Shown: positions 1 to 8,848 of the stretch, one piece after another
Numbering within the stretch: the stretch's first letter is position 1
Layout: every line of letters begins with the position of its first letter
NCBI GenBank assembly: GCA_017471405.1
Contig: JAFUTK010000056.1
Span: 34,928 to 98,927 of the forward strand
Origin: Ruminococcus sp.
GTDB taxonomy: Bacteria; Bacillota; Clostridia; Oscillospirales; Ruminococcaceae
DNA: 64,000 nucleotides
Direction of reading: 5' to 3'
Notes under the pieces: model-generated
Told to the model about the DNA's origin: nothing
What the model saw: only the letters and a program-made list of their open reading frames with translations
Databases searched by the model: none
Position numbers and translations under genes: made by a program

Positions 1-34
1 CGGCAAGCGCAAGTATAAGTATGGGTTTTCTCAT
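1..34 (-). CDS. lipoprotein N-terminus (partial, runs off window)
   Basis: Only the first 11 codons are present (MRKPILILALA), a lipoprotein signal-peptide start. The ribosome site and start context (GGGAGGG, then ATGAG) match those of the lipoproteins starting at 6548, 46058 and 54412, and the upstream block around 60-85 is nearly the same as the one upstream of the 46058 gene. From this I infer that it is another member of the same exported PepSY-like lipoprotein family. The mature protein lies outside the window, so this rests on the leader and signal peptide only. Confidence 0.6.
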   Translation of the reverse strand, partial: MRKPILILALA

Positions 35-376
35 AGCATACCCTCCCAAAAATGGCTTCTGAAAACATATACGACACAAAATCCGGTTTCCGCACGTTTT
101 CTGAAAAATTCTCTCTATTGTACAAAAATGGCGTTTTGATTTTGTGCAGTATTACGTTCCGGGAAGGTGATGCCTTACATAAGTATAGACGTATTTGCCC
201 TCAAAAACGTGATAGTTTTCAGGCGCTTTTCTGCGACTTTCTGCAATATGCACAATCAAGGAAGAGATTTATCGTAAAATATGACGGAAGTTTGGAGCCC
301 GTTTTTTCTTCTGCTGATATATACGACAGAAAAGCCGAAAAACCACACATTTTTTGAAAAAAATCTGATTTTTACG

Positions 377-418
377 CAAAAAATCAGCGGAATGCACAAA
401 TGTGCTCCCGCCGATTTA
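377..418 (-). terminator. intrinsic terminator after the 464-1252 gene
   Basis: Arms AAATCAGCGG and CCGCCGATTT enclose an inner GCAC/GTGC pairing, followed on the minus strand by a T run. The hairpin is nearly identical to the one at 6643-6683. The rest of the 35-463 gap holds the leader of the partial lipoprotein gene. A second copy of its ATATACGACA block sits near 318-330. I see no gene there. Confidence 0.75.
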
Positions 419-463
419 TTCAGAATGACCAGCTGTCTCCTGTTTTTCTCTGTCTGCATAAGG

Positions 464-1252
464 TCATTTCACTTTCGCTTCCTTGGAGGTTGCCGTCAAA
501 AGCTGCGGCTCGCCCTTTTCATCAATGATGTAGAACTCAAACTCCGCCCGGTAGGTCCCGGGTTCAAGGGAGGTGCCGTAATTCCAGCCGTAGAGGGTGA
601 GCTTCTCCGGCTCCATAGTATAGAAGAGCCCCAGCCCGGTTATCTTTTCCTCCTCGCTGCTATCCTCCGGGGGCTTGGGGACAAGCTCAATTTCTCCGGA
701 GGGGCTCTGGTAATAAAGGGTCGGCAGCTCCATGAGAAATATCTCCTGCATATCGCTCATAGTGCTTATTTTGAAAACTATCCTGTCATCATACTGCTTG
801 GGATTTTCTATTATCAAGAACTGCCCCTTCATATGCTCCTGATACTCCTGCGAGTAGACATACCGCTCCACCAGCCAAAAGGTCAGCGCCGCAAATATCA
901 GTACCCCGACAACGCCCGCCGCCCTCTTGACTGCCTTTCGTTTCACACCGCCGGAGGCGATGTATTCTCCCACGTTCTTTGAGATGTGCTCCTTCTCGGC
1001 GCGGGTAAGGCGGTATTTTTTCAGATCGGGCACACGCTTGCCCAGCATACCCTTCGCTCCCGCTTTTCGCAGCATATAGCGGTAGGCGGCGCTGCGTCCC
1101 TTGATGAATCGGCAGACCTCGCTGTAGCTGTTCAAAAGCTCCGTCAGGGCGTTAATGCCGTCGCCCCGGGTCATACCGCTGTCCACGAGAGTGGAGAAAA
1201 GCTCACTGCCGCCGTATTCGAGGAACTCCTCTATCTTACGCCTCTTGTCCAT
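464..1252 (-). CDS. single-pass membrane protein of unknown function
   Basis: I do not recognise this protein (about 262 residues). The N-terminal ~105 residues are basic and look cytoplasmic. One hydrophobic segment (AAGVVGVLIFAALTFWLV) follows, and then a ~130-residue C-terminal domain that appears extracytoplasmic and beta-rich and contains an acidic loop (PPEDSSEEEK). No signal peptidase site or catalytic motif is evident. The start is uncertain: an ATG at 1252 and an in-frame GTG at 1261 both lie inside the end of the upstream MutS-like gene. That overlap indicates translational coupling and a two-gene operon. A strong terminator follows. Confidence 0.6.
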   Translation of the reverse strand: MDKRRKIEEFLEYGGSELFSTLVDSGMTRGDGINALTELLNSYSEVCRFIKGRSAAYRYMLRKAGAKGMLGKRVPDLKKYRLTRAEKEHISKNVGEYIASGGVKRKAVKRAAGVVGVLIFAALTFWLVERYVYSQEYQEHMKGQFLIIENPKQYDDRIVFKISTMSDMQEIFLMELPTLYYQSPSGEIELVPKPPEDSSEEEKITGLGLFYTMEPEKLTLYGWNYGTSLEPGTYRAEFEFYIIDEKGEPQLLTATSKEAKVK

Positions 1253-2900
1253 GGCGGTCACCGTGCCTTATGTCCTCAAAGGTCGCGCCGAAGCGCCGGT
1301 AGATGGAGTAGGCGAAGCTCTCCCCGTCGGGCGGGCGGCGCTCAAATTTGTAAAGCCTCTGCTCCCCCTCCCCGGTCTCGGAAACGAGGCTGTCTATCTT
1401 GGTACGATATCCCTTCCCGTTCAGCTCCTGAGCCTTGTCATAAAGCCCAGTCAGGTGGGTGACATACAGTCCCCTGACCCCGGCGGCAGCCAGCAGCTCC
1501 AAGTGTATCTCTGCTATCCTCATACACTCCTCCGGGGTGGTGCTTTGCAGCGATTCGTTGAGTATCACAAGGCTCCTATCCGTTACGCCGCAGATGAGCT
1601 CTTTGAGCTCTTTTATTTCAGTGGTAAAGCGGCTGGTGTCGATGCCCAGCTTCTCGTCCCGGGGGAAGTGGGTGAAGATGCAGTCACAGAGGGATATCTC
1701 CGCACTCTCGGCAGGAACATAAAGCCCCGCCTGCGCCATTACCTGACACACTCCCACCGCTCTGGCAAGAGTAGTCTTGCCGCCGTTGTTGGCGCCGGTC
1801 ACAAGGTAAAAGCCCGCCTCACTGTCCAGCGTCACGTCGTTTGTGACTATCCTGCCGGTGAGCACCGAGCGGGGGTCCTCCCCCACGACTCGACGGTAAA
1901 AGCCAAGGTCGAACACGCCCCTGAGGGACGTCCTGCGCTCCTCCGGGGGCAGCAGCTTTGGGCGGCACATTGGCAGACCCCTTGCCCGGACGCTTTTGAC
2001 GAATGCTGCGGCGCCTTCATAGTAATCCAGCTGGCGCTCCAGCTCGCTGATGTCCGAAAAAAAGCTGGTGCGGTAGCTGCGGAGGGCTGCGGCTATCCTG
2101 CCGGCGTACTCCCGCGTGTAGTCGGAGAGCTCCCGGAACAGGGCGGTGTCGATGTCGGCAGGGGTGTGGCGGGTGGCAGAGTTCAGGTGCTCCTCGCCGG
2201 TGAACTTCTCCTTATCTCCCACAGCACCGTAGACCAGCCGCTCCAAGATGTTGCCCTTGGGGTATATCTTATCGTAGGATATCTCCAGTATCCCCGCGGA
2301 ATCCGGGGTCATATTCATATCGAAGTTGACCCCGACCTTTACGCTCCTGATAGTCTTTGAAAAGGACTCGTTCAGCTCCTTAAGGCAGCCGGCTATCTCG
2401 GTGAACTCAGGGCTTTGGGGCAGCCCTCCGAAGAATTCAAACAGCCCTCGCATAGCCTTTGAGCGCACTGTCTTGCCTATGCGCTTGTATATCCTGTTTA
2501 TCTCGTCGATGGAGGATAGAAAGAAGGACAGGTCGTCCATCTTCACCTTGATGTCGAAGAAGGCGTTGATGCTCTCATCACTTTCCGGGTCAAGGTCGGG
2601 GCGCCTGCCGGAAAGCTCGGCTATGATCTTGCGGAAGGTCTGCGCCAGATCGGGATTTCGGAGAAAGTCCTCGAAACAGTCAAGGCGGTATTCAATTACA
2701 TCCGGTTCGTCGGACAGCTCCTCCGCCAGGGCGATAAAGCGCTCCGAACCCGCAAGGGTGACGGTGCGTTTGATGTCCTCAAGCTTTAAGTCCTCGATAT
2801 AGCGGGAGCCGCTCTCACGCAGCTTTGCTCTGCGCTCTGCGGCGCGGCGGCGGCTCTCGCCGTCGGGGTAGAAAAGGTCGATGTGGTCGGTTATCCTCAT
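1236..2900 (-). CDS. MutS-family ATPase, C-terminal ATPase type
   Basis: This 554-residue protein has the MutS/ABC-type ATPase fold in its C-terminal third. The Walker A motif TGANNGGKTT is at residues 368-377 and the Walker B-like segment LVILNES at about 444-450. The helical region before it fits the MutS core/clamp (domain III-like). The N-terminal mismatch-recognition and connector domains of true MutS are missing. In MutS the Walker B reads DE; here it is NE, so hydrolysis may be altered. The family includes many MutS-like proteins of unknown role, and I do not assign mismatch repair. The start is set by AAAGGAG eight bases upstream of the ATG. The gene is co-transcribed with the membrane protein downstream. 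Confidence 0.8.
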   Translation of the reverse strand: MRITDHIDLFYPDGESRRRAAERRAKLRESGSRYIEDLKLEDIKRTVTLAGSERFIALAEELSDEPDVIEYRLDCFEDFLRNPDLAQTFRKIIAELSGRRPDLDPESDESINAFFDIKVKMDDLSFFLSSIDEINRIYKRIGKTVRSKAMRGLFEFFGGLPQSPEFTEIAGCLKELNESFSKTIRSVKVGVNFDMNMTPDSAGILEISYDKIYPKGNILERLVYGAVGDKEKFTGEEHLNSATRHTPADIDTALFRELSDYTREYAGRIAAALRSYRTSFFSDISELERQLDYYEGAAAFVKSVRARGLPMCRPKLLPPEERRTSLRGVFDLGFYRRVVGEDPRSVLTGRIVTNDVTLDSEAGFYLVTGANNGGKTTLARAVGVCQVMAQAGLYVPAESAEISLCDCIFTHFPRDEKLGIDTSRFTTEIKELKELICGVTDRSLVILNESLQSTTPEECMRIAEIHLELLAAAGVRGLYVTHLTGLYDKAQELNGKGYRTKIDSLVSETGEGEQRLYKFERRPPDGESFAYSIYRRFGATFEDIRHGDRHGQEA

Positions 2901-2947
2901 AAAGTCAGCTCCTTTGGGCAGGTGTATCTTTTTTTACAGCCTGATGA

Positions 2948-2974
2948 TACACTCTGCCCTCGGGGCAGTGTCAA
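2948..2974 (-). promoter_or_regulatory. promoter block shared with the 9.8 kb ABC operon
   Basis: On the minus strand this is TTGACA followed by a spacer with a CTGCCC/GGGCAG dyad and then TGTA, just upstream of the MutS-like gene. The 27 bp match the block at 9829-9855 at 24 positions. The -10 element is weak (TGTATC at 17 bp or TATCAT at 19 bp). Confidence 0.5.
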
Positions 2975-2986
2975 GGGGTAAAGAAA

Positions 2987-3025
2987 CAAATCGGAGAAAC
3001 CCACAATTTCAGGCAACCCGATTTG
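2987..3025 (-). terminator. probable terminator after the sigma-factor fusion gene
   Basis: CAAATCGG and CCGATTTG arms are followed on the minus strand by a T-rich stretch that C and G interrupt. It lies 20 bases past the stop codon. Confidence 0.5.
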
Positions 3026-3046
3026 TGTAAAAGGCACATACCTATA

Positions 3047-4936
3047 CTACGAGTCCTCGCTGTCCTTCTTGTAGGCTTTTTCGGTCTCGGCATTGACAAG
3101 ATATAATTCACCGGTCAGGGCATCGACATGAGCGGTATAGCGGGGAAAGTACTTGAAATGGAATTCCTCGTGAGTGTCGCTGTGACCTATGTTGTTGTCC
3201 TCAAGGGTGAAGCACCAGGTCGGGTGAAGCTCTCCCAGCGGCTTACCATAACTCGGACGGACACCGAAATACCGCAGCGCTGCTTCGGTGACGGTGAATT
3301 TCAGATTTTCCGCCAGCCCTTCTGCGAGTATCTTCTGCGCCTGCTCATAGTCTATGGCTATATCCACCTTCTCCTTTTTGTCAACACTGAAGGAATAGCA
3401 GTTGCGGATATAGCAGGGGTGACCGTTGCCCATGAAGAAAATATCAAACTCAGGGCTACAAACTCCCAGAGTGCCCTCATAGGGAAGAAATCCGTTGTCG
3501 TTGACAGTGAGCCCGAAGCGCTTCTGAACATAGTGCAGGTCAAAGACCGTCCTGCCTTCAATGTGCTGAACGCCTATGCGTGAAAGCTGAGGCTCCTCGC
3601 CCTCGTCAAACATATTGTTCTTTTTGAGAATGTCTATGGTCTTCTCCGCCTGCTTAAGCGCCTGCTCTATGGTGAACTTAGTGTCGTCGTACATATCATA
3701 GATTGTCTCAGGATAGAGGTCCGGCAGGTAGACCTCTCTTGAATCGTACATCAAAAGATATCCGCCGTCGTTCTTCCAGGTAGAAGACACAAAAAAGTTT
3801 GAAGAGTTTTCTTCTATCTCCCCGCCCCAGCTATAATCGCTGCTGTCAACACGGACTGTCTCATACCAGGATTCAGGGTCACGGCCCGGTATAGCATCGT
3901 AATACTGTTCTGTTGTGGAGAGCATTTTCTCCTTGTCGGCGTTTACTCCGAAGAGGTCGTAGAGCACATTGTGCAGCCTGGCCTTGGTGTCTGGGGACTG
4001 CTCCTTGGTGCCCTTTTTCGGGGTGAGGATATAAAGCTCCTCCGCATCATAGGGCTCCGGCTCACAGGCAAAGGCGATGTTGCCTATCTGCTCCTTTATC
4101 TCAAATACCGGGAAATACTTGTCGTCATAGGTGGGGACTGAAACGGAGTCCTTGGGGACGTAATTACCCAGCCCGTTATTATCGTTTATCTTGCTTATCC
4201 CGATGGGGACGCCCACCGCTATGGCAGCGACGGCGGCCCCGGCAGCTATCTTCACAGCTAAGCCTCCCGCCAGCCTTGCGCCTCCGGCGGGGAGGGCGGC
4301 CTCGGCTGCGGTATCGTCATAAGCGATGCCCAGCAGCGCTTCCAGCGGAGCCGCCGCGAACAGAGCTCCCCCTGCGCAGAGGCGCTCGATGCTCTCCTTT
4401 ATTTTATCTCTGGCACGCTGTAAGGTTTTGCGCACAGCCGGCTCCTTTTTGCCGGTGGCTTTGGATATCTCGGCAACGCTTTTCTGCTCGTAGTAGTACA
4501 TCAGCACCGCCGAGCGCTGGTCGGCCTTCAAGCCGCCAACTATCTCCCGGATACCGCTCCTGACGCTTTCGTTTACAGCGTAGTCCTCTGGCAGGGTCAA
4601 AGGCTCGTTGAGGGAGCGCTCCAGCACTGCCTCCTGCTCCTCGTCGGAGCCGAACTGCTCCTCCCTGCCCTCGCTGCGGAGGAAGTCGGCGCATTTGCTG
4701 TATGCTACCGAGTAGAGCCACCCGCCGAAGGCCTCCGGCGTTTTCAGCTCCCCGATATGCTCCATCACCGCCACAAAGGTCTCGGAGAGGATATCCTCCG
4801 CCGCCCTGTCGGTACCGGTCTGCCGGCAGATGAAGGCCGTCAGTCTGCCGCTCCACTCGTTGTAAAGCAGCTCCACTGCTTCCCTGTCGCCCTGCTGTGC
4901 GGCTCTCACCGCTCTGATAAGCTTTGCTCTCTCCAT
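3047..4936 (-). CDS. membrane-anchored ECF sigma factor fused to an exported sensor-like domain
   Basis: This 629-residue protein begins as an ECF sigma factor. Region 2 spans about residues 1-95 (AEDILSETFVAVMEH, FGGWLYSVAYSKCADFLR). Region 4 spans about 125-185 (VAEISKATGKKEPAVRKTLQ helix-turn-helix). A linker leads to one transmembrane helix at about 225-247 (LAVKIAAGAAVAAIAVGVPI), then ~380 residues predicted outside the cell. Ordinary ECF sigma factors end near residue 190. The outer domain aligns along its length with the lipoprotein encoded at 53241-54412 (IAFACEPEPYDAEELYIL versus VIACEAEPVNDDRFYIL) and ends in a PepSY-like segment (HPTWCFTL, VDALTGELY). I infer that an extracellular signal controls release or activity of the tethered sigma domain. 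No separate anti-sigma gene adjoins it. Confidence 0.85.
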   Translation of the reverse strand: MERAKLIRAVRAAQQGDREAVELLYNEWSGRLTAFICRQTGTDRAAEDILSETFVAVMEHIGELKTPEAFGGWLYSVAYSKCADFLRSEGREEQFGSDEEQEAVLERSLNEPLTLPEDYAVNESVRSGIREIVGGLKADQRSAVLMYYYEQKSVAEISKATGKKEPAVRKTLQRARDKIKESIERLCAGGALFAAAPLEALLGIAYDDTAAEAALPAGGARLAGGLAVKIAAGAAVAAIAVGVPIGISKINDNNGLGNYVPKDSVSVPTYDDKYFPVFEIKEQIGNIAFACEPEPYDAEELYILTPKKGTKEQSPDTKARLHNVLYDLFGVNADKEKMLSTTEQYYDAIPGRDPESWYETVRVDSSDYSWGGEIEENSSNFFVSSTWKNDGGYLLMYDSREVYLPDLYPETIYDMYDDTKFTIEQALKQAEKTIDILKKNNMFDEGEEPQLSRIGVQHIEGRTVFDLHYVQKRFGLTVNDNGFLPYEGTLGVCSPEFDIFFMGNGHPCYIRNCYSFSVDKKEKVDIAIDYEQAQKILAEGLAENLKFTVTEAALRYFGVRPSYGKPLGELHPTWCFTLEDNNIGHSDTHEEFHFKYFPRYTAHVDALTGELYLVNAETEKAYKKDSEDS

Positions 4937-5051
4937 AATCCGCTCTCTCCTTTCTTATAAATAAGATAGCCGATTATAAAACTCTGAAATCCCATAATTG
5001 CGGGTCACTTTTACAATTATGACTTTTGGTTTTCTCCGCTGTTTTATATGT

Positions 5052-5127
5052 CCTCGCCGCTGATGCGGCTCGGGAAGAGGCGGAAAAAGGTATTCTCCCC
5101 CTACGGGGGGAGATACCGTTTTTCCGC
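5052..5127. repeat. double-hairpin interspersed repeat, copy 1 (B then A)
   Basis: Module B is a CCTCGCCGC/GCGGCTCGG hairpin. Module A is a longer hairpin whose arms begin GCGGAAAAAGGTAT and end ATACCGTTTTTCCGC. It fills the 313-base gap between the sigma-fusion gene and the lipoprotein gene. The remainder of the gap is the leader of the sigma-fusion gene, with no further gene. Confidence 0.85.
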
Positions 5128-5249
5128 TTAAGCTTTACAATCGCCTCTATAAATAAGACGCATAGCCGGAGACCGGGGTGACCTGTTCGGGCGGATTTCT
5201 CTTATTTGCACAAAAACGGCTGCGGCAGATTGTGAGATATGGCAAGAGG

Positions 5250-6548
5250 TCAGTTAGAGGAATCAAACAGGAAGCTCTCCTGAAAATCGTCCCACAGGCG
5301 AACGGTGCCGTCGATGGCATCTATGTAGATAGCCTTTCGCTGCTCAAATTGAAGGAACTCGCAGTCCCTGTCATCGGTAAGAGTCAGGCACCACATCGGG
5401 CGGTACTCGTAGGGGACTATCTCATTCTTGGGCATCATTCCCTCCCCATCCAGGTATGCGCAATATTCAAGGGAGACCTTTTTTATCTTGTAGACCTCGA
5501 AGGGCGCCAGCAGCTTTTCGCCGTGAGCCAGCGCAGAATCAAGGGTTATGAGCTTTTCCTGCTCTGTCCTGCCGGTCTCAAAGAAGTTGTCCATGGCCAC
5601 CTTCCCGAACTTTCCGCGCTCATACATTAACAGCCAGAAAATTTCCCTCTGCATACGGTCCTTGCGCTGGTCGCGGGTGCCGTAGTTGGAGATAGGTATC
5701 CCGCCTACCGTCTGAACATACTTTATAAGATAGTAATAGTTTCCGGGCGTCTCCCCTATATCCTCATCGCCGAAGGCTTCCATAACGTACAGCTTCTGGG
5801 GGCGCACGCCGTCGCTGTTATCAAGAAACGGCTTAAGGCTCCCGCTTATGTAGCTGTCGGCATCCTTCAAGGCGTCGGCAAGGCTGTAGTCCTCCCCTGC
5901 AACACTGTAGGAGATATCCGGCAGCTCTCCCTTTCGCAGGTCATAGCTGAAAGCGGGGTCGGCAAGCGACTGCTTTCTTGACCAGTCGCTTAGGACAAAA
6001 GCAATTATTGCTCCCCCGGTGGACATCTCCACCATATAGCGCCTTGCATAGCCGAAGCCTGTCCTGCCGTATTCCGGAGGAAAAGAGGTCTTGTTGCCCC
6101 TTTCAAACAGCTCCCGGTCGTAAGGCTCTCTTCCGGCCTCTTCTGCCTTCTCCAGCTCCGCATCGTAGCTTTCGGTGGTAAAGGGAACGATGTGGGGCGG
6201 AATTTCCCCGACAAACATCATAGAGAAGTCCTCAAACCTTTTGTCGATGTCCACCCTGCCCTCATTCTCGTAGTTAGTCGCGCCGATGATGTATGCCCTT
6301 TCAGCAGGCTCCACATCGAAAACGCATTCCTCCGGGATAATGATATTCTGGTATTTGTTCTCCCTGACCGACTGAACATTCCTCGTCACGTTCTCCACCG
6401 TATCAAACACAAGGTCTGCATCAGGCTTGCTCTCCAGATCTTCTGTAACGGAGCTGTTCTCCGCCCGCTCCTTTACGGTCTCGGGGACGTCGGCGCAGGA
6501 GGTCAGGAGCAGCGCAGACAGTGCAAGCGTCAGTATAACTTTATTCAT
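5250..6548 (-). CDS. exported lipoprotein, PepSY-like C-terminus
   Basis: The 432-residue precursor has a type II signal peptide with lipobox LLTSC (Cys18). It is close to the equally long lipoprotein at 44760-46058 along the whole chain. Shared features are CADVP after the lipobox, RAENSSVT, DTVEN and NKYQNI early on, and TLDSALAHGEKLLAPFEVYK followed by PMW.LTL and QRKAIYIDAIDG late. The C-terminal segment resembles PepSY-type domains and also the end of the sigma-fusion protein. The start is fixed by GGAGGG seven bases upstream. Function is unknown. A role as an envelope sensor or as a partner of the ECF systems is inference from shared domains. Confidence 0.75.
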   Translation of the reverse strand: MNKVILTLALSALLLTSCADVPETVKERAENSSVTEDLESKPDADLVFDTVENVTRNVQSVRENKYQNIIIPEECVFDVEPAERAYIIGATNYENEGRVDIDKRFEDFSMMFVGEIPPHIVPFTTESYDAELEKAEEAGREPYDRELFERGNKTSFPPEYGRTGFGYARRYMVEMSTGGAIIAFVLSDWSRKQSLADPAFSYDLRKGELPDISYSVAGEDYSLADALKDADSYISGSLKPFLDNSDGVRPQKLYVMEAFGDEDIGETPGNYYYLIKYVQTVGGIPISNYGTRDQRKDRMQREIFWLLMYERGKFGKVAMDNFFETGRTEQEKLITLDSALAHGEKLLAPFEVYKIKKVSLEYCAYLDGEGMMPKNEIVPYEYRPMWCLTLTDDRDCEFLQFEQRKAIYIDAIDGTVRLWDDFQESFLFDSSN

Positions 6549-6642
6549 AGCTATCCCTCCCTATAAAATTTTGCCTCTATAAGAAAATACGTCAAAGAAC
6601 TGCAATTCTTACATTTTTTCGGCAAATAATTCTCTTTTGACG

Positions 6643-6683
6643 CAAAAATCAGCGGAGTGCACAACTTTGCACCCGCTGATTTG
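6643..6683 (-). terminator. intrinsic terminator of the ABC-2 operon
   Basis: AAATCAGCGG/CCGCTGATTT arms with an inner TGCA pairing and a minus-strand T run, 20 bases after the last gene. It is almost the same sequence as the terminator at 377-418. Confidence 0.8.
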
Positions 6684-6702
6684 TGATAAATGTCTATACC
6701 TT

Positions 6703-7431
6703 TCAGGCGTATTTTTCAATGAGCTGCCGTTTGGTCTCCAAGGCTCCCGCAAGGGTAGCTTCGTCGCGGCAGAAGAATTCGTTATCGGCGTAATTGCCGT
6801 AGTGCTCCTCCCCCGGCGGCTCGGTGACCAGCTTGTTTTCGTTATCTGCCAAGTCCAGCCAGCTTATGCGCTCCGGCAGGGTGCCGTAGTAGCGCCACTC
6901 GCCCTCCCTTTTAGTCACGCAGGAGACAAGATAGCTATGCCCCGGCTTCATAAAATTTGCGCCGTAGAGATAGAGTATGCTCATAAGTCTTTCTCCGGAT
7001 ATCTCCGGGTCAAGGTACTCGTTGTAGCGGTACTGCTCCTTGGGGCGGCGGAAGATGCCGCCGCTGACGGTCAGGTCTATCGTCTTGCCCGCCTCGGGGC
7101 AGATGCCGCTGACGCCCTTTTCTATCCTGACGCTCTGACTGTAAAAGCCGTTAGTGCAGCGGATATCTTCAAGTGCGGTGCAGACAAACATCGACTGGGT
7201 GTAGCTCCTGTCATAGAGAAACCCGTAGGCCATACCGCCCCCCTCAAAGGAGGAGAAGGGGTCACGGTCAAGCTCGTCAAGGCAGGTGATGCAGTCAAAA
7301 TCTATAGCTCTCACGTCCTCGGCGGAGCGGATATCCGTTATCCCGATATCGGGTATCATAGGTCTGATGATGCAGCCGGAGATGACCGCCACAGCCACTA
7401 TCAGCACCTGAACAGTCACAAATGCTCTCAT
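6703..7431 (-). CDS. putative lipoprotein of an ABC export operon
   Basis: I do not recognise the family. The 242-residue protein has a hydrophobic N-terminus ending in ISGC (Cys20), a plausible lipobox, so it is probably anchored to the outer face of the membrane. The rest is soluble, with several cysteines and no clear motif. It is the last gene of a four-gene operon: its ATG overlaps the stop of the ATPase gene (ATGA), which indicates translational coupling. It may be an accessory or self-protection lipoprotein of the exporter; this is inferred from position only. Confidence 0.6.
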   Translation of the reverse strand: MRAFVTVQVLIVAVAVISGCIIRPMIPDIGITDIRSAEDVRAIDFDCITCLDELDRDPFSSFEGGGMAYGFLYDRSYTQSMFVCTALEDIRCTNGFYSQSVRIEKGVSGICPEAGKTIDLTVSGGIFRRPKEQYRYNEYLDPEISGERLMSILYLYGANFMKPGHSYLVSCVTKREGEWRYYGTLPERISWLDLADNENKLVTEPPGEEHYGNYADNEFFCRDEATLAGALETKRQLIEKYA

Positions 7432-8078
7432 TGCTGTTCCTCCGTTATCTCCCGGCAGACCCCCGAGCGCATACTGTAAATTTTATCGCAGAGGCAGGAG
7501 ATATCCTCTCTGTTATGGCTGGCGATGAGCACCAGTGCGCCCCGCTGTTTTTCTTCAAGGATAAGCTGTCTTATCTGCTCCACGCCGTCCTCGTCGAGGG
7601 CGTTGGTGGGCTCGTCCAGCACCAGCACATCGGGGTGCTCCATAATGGCCTGCGCCAGCACTATCCTCTGGCGCATACCGAGGGAGTATTTGCGCACAGG
7701 GCGCTTGTCCTTCGGGTCAAGCCCAACTCTTTCTATGGCCTCTCTGATCTCGCTCTCACCGATGAGTGAGTTTATCTTAGCCAGCATTTTGAGATTTTGC
7801 AGACCGGTGAATTCGGGATACAGCCCCACATTCTCGATGACCAGCCCCAGCCGGGGGATAATATCCAGCTCGCTGCCAAGCACTTTGCCGTTGTAGCTCA
7901 CCGTTCCTGAGGTGGGTCTGATGAGGCCTGTCACAGTCCTGAAAAGCATAGTCTTACCGGAGCCGTTGCGCCCGATAAAGCCGTAGATGTTCCCGCTCTC
8001 GAAGTGCAGGGAGATATCCTTGAGCACCTCGCTGTCCTTTATGGTCTTGCTGACATTCTCTAAATCTAACGTGTTCAT
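7428..8078 (-). CDS. ABC transporter ATP-binding protein (ABC-2 exporter)
   Basis: This 216-residue ATPase subunit has Walker A GRNGSGKT, the signature YSLGMRQR, Walker B VLVLDEP and a switch histidine in ASHN. It resembles the short BcrA/CcmA-type ATPases that energise ABC-2 exporters. The start chosen is the ATG with AGGAGGTG four bases upstream; an upstream in-frame extension would run into the permease gene. The two preceding genes supply the membrane subunits and the next gene a lipoprotein. The substrate is not known. Confidence 0.88.
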   Translation of the reverse strand: MNTLDLENVSKTIKDSEVLKDISLHFESGNIYGFIGRNGSGKTMLFRTVTGLIRPTSGTVSYNGKVLGSELDIIPRLGLVIENVGLYPEFTGLQNLKMLAKINSLIGESEIREAIERVGLDPKDKRPVRKYSLGMRQRIVLAQAIMEHPDVLVLDEPTNALDEDGVEQIRQLILEEKQRGALVLIASHNREDISCLCDKIYSMRSGVCREITEEQQ

Positions 8079-8088
8079 TTGACACCTC

Positions 8089-8835
8089 CTAGAATATATG
8101 CTCGGCATTGACCAGCCCCAGCTCTTTTCGCTTTATCACAACAAGTCCGACGGTGAACAGGACCAATGCGTATGCTCCGTTGACACTGAGCTTACCTAAC
8201 ATCTGCACTGTGCTCTCCTCGGGGAGGAAGGCGCTGTTGTAGACTATGCTCATCACCCTTGCGGGGGAGGCTATCATCAGAATATTCAGCGCCGCAAAGA
8301 ACACCGCCACCGCCAGAGCAACGGTGCTGCCTACAAATATCCCCACGATGTTTGAGAGCATTATCAGCACGAAGGTGCAGAGTGTTATGGAGGCTGTTAC
8401 CAGAGCTATTCTGCCCAAGGGAACATTGCTCACATCAAAATAGAGGGTCAAAAGCGTCCCCAGCCCGCAGGTGAATATTGATATCAGCAGGCTGTACCAC
8501 AGCAGCGACAGGCATCTTTTGACATACCAGGATATCCTGCTGTTCTGACGGGTGAAAAGGTAGGTGCCGCTGATGCTCAGGTCTGCGGAGATATTCTGCC
8601 CGAAGAAGAGGGGGGCGGCGGCTAAAAATGTCAGCTGGGAGATATCCACCGCGTCAAGCCCCAGATCTACTCTGTTGAAGCCCAGAAGCAGTATGCTGAA
8701 AATGGAGGAAAAGTCGCCGCCGTAGTTTATCTCGAACTCATCGAGCCTTGAGTGCAGCTCCACTATATCCGAGAGGTCCAGCAGGAAGACGATCAGCACC
8801 ACTGCTCCCAGCCGGAAAAGGTTTCGTCTGTTCAT
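8089..8835 (-). CDS. ABC-2 type permease subunit
   Basis: This 248-residue integral membrane protein has about six hydrophobic segments. The first is at the N-terminus (LGAVVLIVFLLDL) and a pair lies near the C-terminus, ending in a basic tail. Layout and neighbours fit an ABC-2 exporter half. AAAGGAGG lies eight bases upstream of the ATG, 13 bases after the preceding permease gene. It probably pairs with that permease as a heterodimer. Confidence 0.75.
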   Translation of the reverse strand: MNRRNLFRLGAVVLIVFLLDLSDIVELHSRLDEFEINYGGDFSSIFSILLLGFNRVDLGLDAVDISQLTFLAAAPLFFGQNISADLSISGTYLFTRQNSRISWYVKRCLSLLWYSLLISIFTCGLGTLLTLYFDVSNVPLGRIALVTASITLCTFVLIMLSNIVGIFVGSTVALAVAVFFAALNILMIASPARVMSIVYNSAFLPEESTVQMLGKLSVNGAYALVLFTVGLVVIKRKELGLVNAEHIF

Positions 8836-8848
8836 AGCGCTGCCTCCT

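Noticed and set aside
1155-2360. Long plus-strand frame opposite the MutS-like gene
   Set aside because: Its composition mirrors the GC-rich sense codons. The sense strand encodes a recognisable ATPase with proper start and promoter.
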